64,000 bases of DNA from the NCBI RefSeq assembly GCF_900637305.1, contig NZ_LR134365.1, positions 1,109,501 through 1,173,500 on the forward strand, read 5' to 3'. Each line of letters starts with the position of its first letter. Position 1 is the stretch's first letter. Source of the stretch: Cardiobacterium hominis. Its GTDB lineage: Bacteria; Pseudomonadota; Gammaproteobacteria; Cardiobacteriales; Cardiobacteriaceae. This document shows, piece by piece, positions 62,531 through 64,000 of this stretch. The translations under genes and the position numbers were made by a program. The notes under the pieces were generated by a model that had not been told where the DNA came from, made no database searches, and saw only the letters and a program-made list of their open reading frames with translations.

Positions 62531-63682
62531 TTACGCGCAAGGCGTGTCGTAGCGGCGGCGGTGGTTTTCCAGCGCGGCAAGGCGGTACGGCGCCGGGTTG
62601 TGTTGCGGCAGGATGAGGTCTGTCGTGCCGTCCGGGGCGTGCCACCACTCGCGGTAGGTGGTGTAATCCACGGCTTGGCGCGCGGCGAGCAGGGCGCGGT
62701 GCGCGTCGCGGCGGCGGTGTTCGCGGTAGTCGGGGTGGATGGTGGCGGCGAGGTATTCGCCGGTGCAGCCGGAGCCGTAGCTGAAGAGGCCGAGGGTTTT
62801 GCCGCCGAGGTCGTCGCGGTTATCGAGCATCGCGGCGAGGCTGGCGTAAAGGCTCGCGGTGTAGCTGTTGCCGGTTTCGCGGCTGTAGGTGAGGCCGGCG
62901 GCGAGGGTGTCGTCTTGGGCGGTCGCGCCGTTGATGCGGGCGAGGTGGGCGTGCGCTTTGATGCCCATTTTGTTGAACGGCAGGTGGTAGCAGTAGGCGG
63001 CGTGTTCTTCGTAGGCGCGGCCGCCGTTCGCGCGGTAGTCCTGCCAGGCGTGTTCGAGTGCCTTGAGGTAGGCAAGTGTCGAGTATTTGCCGTCCACCAG
63101 CGGGGTTTTGCGGTGGTTGGGGCGCCAGAAGTCGTAGATGTCTTCGCTGTAGAGGCCGCTTTCCGGCGCGATGGTGGCGAGGCGCGGGTTGGCGCTGATG
63201 AGCATGGCGACGGCAGCCGCGCCCTGGGTGGGTTCGGCGGCGCTGTCGAGGTCGTATTTGGCGATGTCGGCGGCGAGGATGAGGACTTTGCGCGCGGGAT
63301 GGCGGGCGATGTGCGCGCAGGCGAGTTGTAGCGCGGCGGTGGCGCTGTAGCAGGCTTGTTTGAGTTCGATGGTGCGGCTGTTGGCGGGGAGTTGCAGCAG
63401 GCGGTGCACGCTGACGGCGGCGGATTTGGCCTGGTCGATGCTGGTTTCGGTGGCAAAGAGGACGGTGTCGATGCCGCCCGTGCCGCCGTCTTGCAGGATG
63501 GGGGCGGCGGCGTTGGCGGCCATGCTGATGATGTCTTCGTCCGGCGGGGCGACGGCCATGCGCTCCTGGCCGATGCCGAGGCGGTATTTGCCGGGGTCAA
63601 TTTGGTGGTGGGCGGCGAGTTCTGCGAGTTCGAGGTAGTAGTGCGGGGTGTAGAAGCTGAGTTGGTCGATGCCGATGTTCAT
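62531..63682 (-). CDS. mvaS: Hydroxymethylglutaryl-CoA synthase
   Basis: 383 residues starting MNIGIDQLSFYTPHYYLEL, as in bacterial HMG-CoA synthases. Catalytic Glu79 (FATETSID), nucleophile Cys111 (ELKQACYSATAAL) and His near residue 232 (HLPFNKMGIKAH) are at the positions known from the Staphylococcus enzyme; NxYTASLY and SYGSGCTGEY follow. It condenses acetyl-CoA and acetoacetyl-CoA. It ends 56 bp before the DUF1877 gene and starts 10 bp after the isomerase stop. Confidence 0.95.
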   Translation of the reverse strand: MNIGIDQLSFYTPHYYLELAELAAHHQIDPGKYRLGIGQERMAVAPPDEDIISMAANAAAPILQDGGTGGIDTVLFATETSIDQAKSAAVSVHRLLQLPANSRTIELKQACYSATAALQLACAHIARHPARKVLILAADIAKYDLDSAAEPTQGAAAVAMLISANPRLATIAPESGLYSEDIYDFWRPNHRKTPLVDGKYSTLAYLKALEHAWQDYRANGGRAYEEHAAYCYHLPFNKMGIKAHAHLARINGATAQDDTLAAGLTYSRETGNSYTASLYASLAAMLDNRDDLGGKTLGLFSYGSGCTGEYLAATIHPDYREHRRRDAHRALLAARQAVDYTTYREWWHAPDGTTDLILPQHNPAPYRLAALENHRRRYDTPCA

Positions 63683-63692
63683 TGGGTGGCTC

Positions 63693-64000
63693 TTAGGGTA
63701 GGAGTAGGGCGTGGTTGTCGCGCAGGGCGGTGTTGTCGCGGCAGCCGAGGAGGTAGAGGGCGGTGCGGTATTCACGCTCAAGGCGCTTGATGGCGGCGAT
63801 GACGGCGGCGGCGCTGTCTTGCGCGGCGGCGAGGAAGGGCGCGGCGATGCCGCAGAGTTCGGCGCCGAGCAGTACGGCTTTGGCCATGTCGATGCCGTTT
63901 CTGATGCCGCCGCTGGCGATGAGGGTAATGTCCGGGTGCGCGGCGCGGTTGAGACGCAATGCTTCGGCGGTGGTCAGTCCCCAGTCTTGGTAGGTGAGGC
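63693..64000 (-). CDS. fni: Isopentenyl-diphosphate delta-isomerase, type 2 (partial)
   Basis: C-terminal ~102 residues; the rest lies beyond the window. The FMN-phosphate-binding strand reads ITLIASGGIRNGIDMAKAVLLGAELCGIAAPFLAAA, preceded by YQDWGLTTAEAL, the typical end of Fni/Idi2. The FMN-dependent enzyme interconverts IPP and DMAPP. It is the first visible gene of the minus-strand mevalonate cluster. Confidence 0.9.
   Translation of the reverse strand, partial: LTYQDWGLTTAEALRLNRAAHPDITLIASGGIRNGIDMAKAVLLGAELCGIAAPFLAAAQDSAAAVIAAIKRLEREYRTALYLLGCRDNTALRDNHALLLP

Overview
The window looks like the chromosome of a moderately high-GC gammaproteobacterium. The core genes (hslVU, prfB-lysS, metG, pntAB, mlaA, rsgA, speG, ccoGHI, ttcA) are of gammaproteobacterial type, while an RTX protein, a mevalonate-pathway cluster and many GC-rich palindromic repeats suggest the Cardiobacterium/Cardiobacteriaceae group. 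That genus assignment is inference. I see no plasmid, phage or IS transposase gene and no CRISPR array.

Layout. 1-2.1 kb: 3' end of a large RTX calcium-binding protein built from ~540-bp modules. 2.7-5.7 kb: dacB, darP, prmB. 5.7-12.7 kb: a chain of tightly packed plus-strand genes (AI-2E-type permease, mlaA, rsgA, small membrane protein, xseB, ABC permease, ABC ATPase, a DpnI-type methyl-directed restriction enzyme, nnrS). 12.9-16.9 kb: glycosyltransferase, sanA-like gene, hslVU. 17-25.5 kb: pntB and pntA, normally adjacent, lie 4.2 kb apart; between them are a DUF1697 gene, a frameshifted SDR gene and three tandem MORN-repeat secreted paralogues plus the stub of a fourth. 25.6-28 kb: ATP-grasp gene, two identical tRNA-Arg, ttcA, tRNA-Thr, tRNA-Leu. 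28-36 kb: histidine acid phosphatase, exported repeat protein, L,D-transpeptidase, lysS, prfB (with its programmed +1 frameshift), zur-like regulator, methyltransferase, Lrp-family regulator. 36-45 kb: leuA, hisD, YuiF-like transporter, DUF441, rimI, an S-formylglutathione-hydrolase-like protein lacking its nucleophile, metG. 45-53 kb: NlpC/P60 lipoprotein, YdjM-like protein, speG and the ccoG-ccoH-ccoI cbb3-oxidase maturation operon. 53-59 kb: a possible small RNA, osmC-like gene, a large exported protein with a pilin-like C-terminus, gpmA, HAD phosphatase, and a secreted protein with two lysozyme-inhibitor-like domains. 60-64 kb: mevalonate kinase, two immunity-like genes (DUF1444, frameshifted DUF1877), HMG-CoA synthase and the end of type 2 IPP isomerase.

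Three palindromic repeat families run through the window. Family A is 157-301 bp with TAGGGGCTGTT ends and GC-rich hairpins. Family B is 107 bp with TATAGCRATNCTC ends. The third is a 20-bp GTCGGGCATTTATGCCCGAC palindrome. They lie mostly between genes, but a ~300-bp block made of family A and GTCGGGC modules sits in frame inside ccoI, adding about 100 residues to its nucleotide-binding domain. That in-frame block, the pilin-tailed exported protein, the putative dual lysozyme inhibitor and the split pntAB locus are the most unusual features here.
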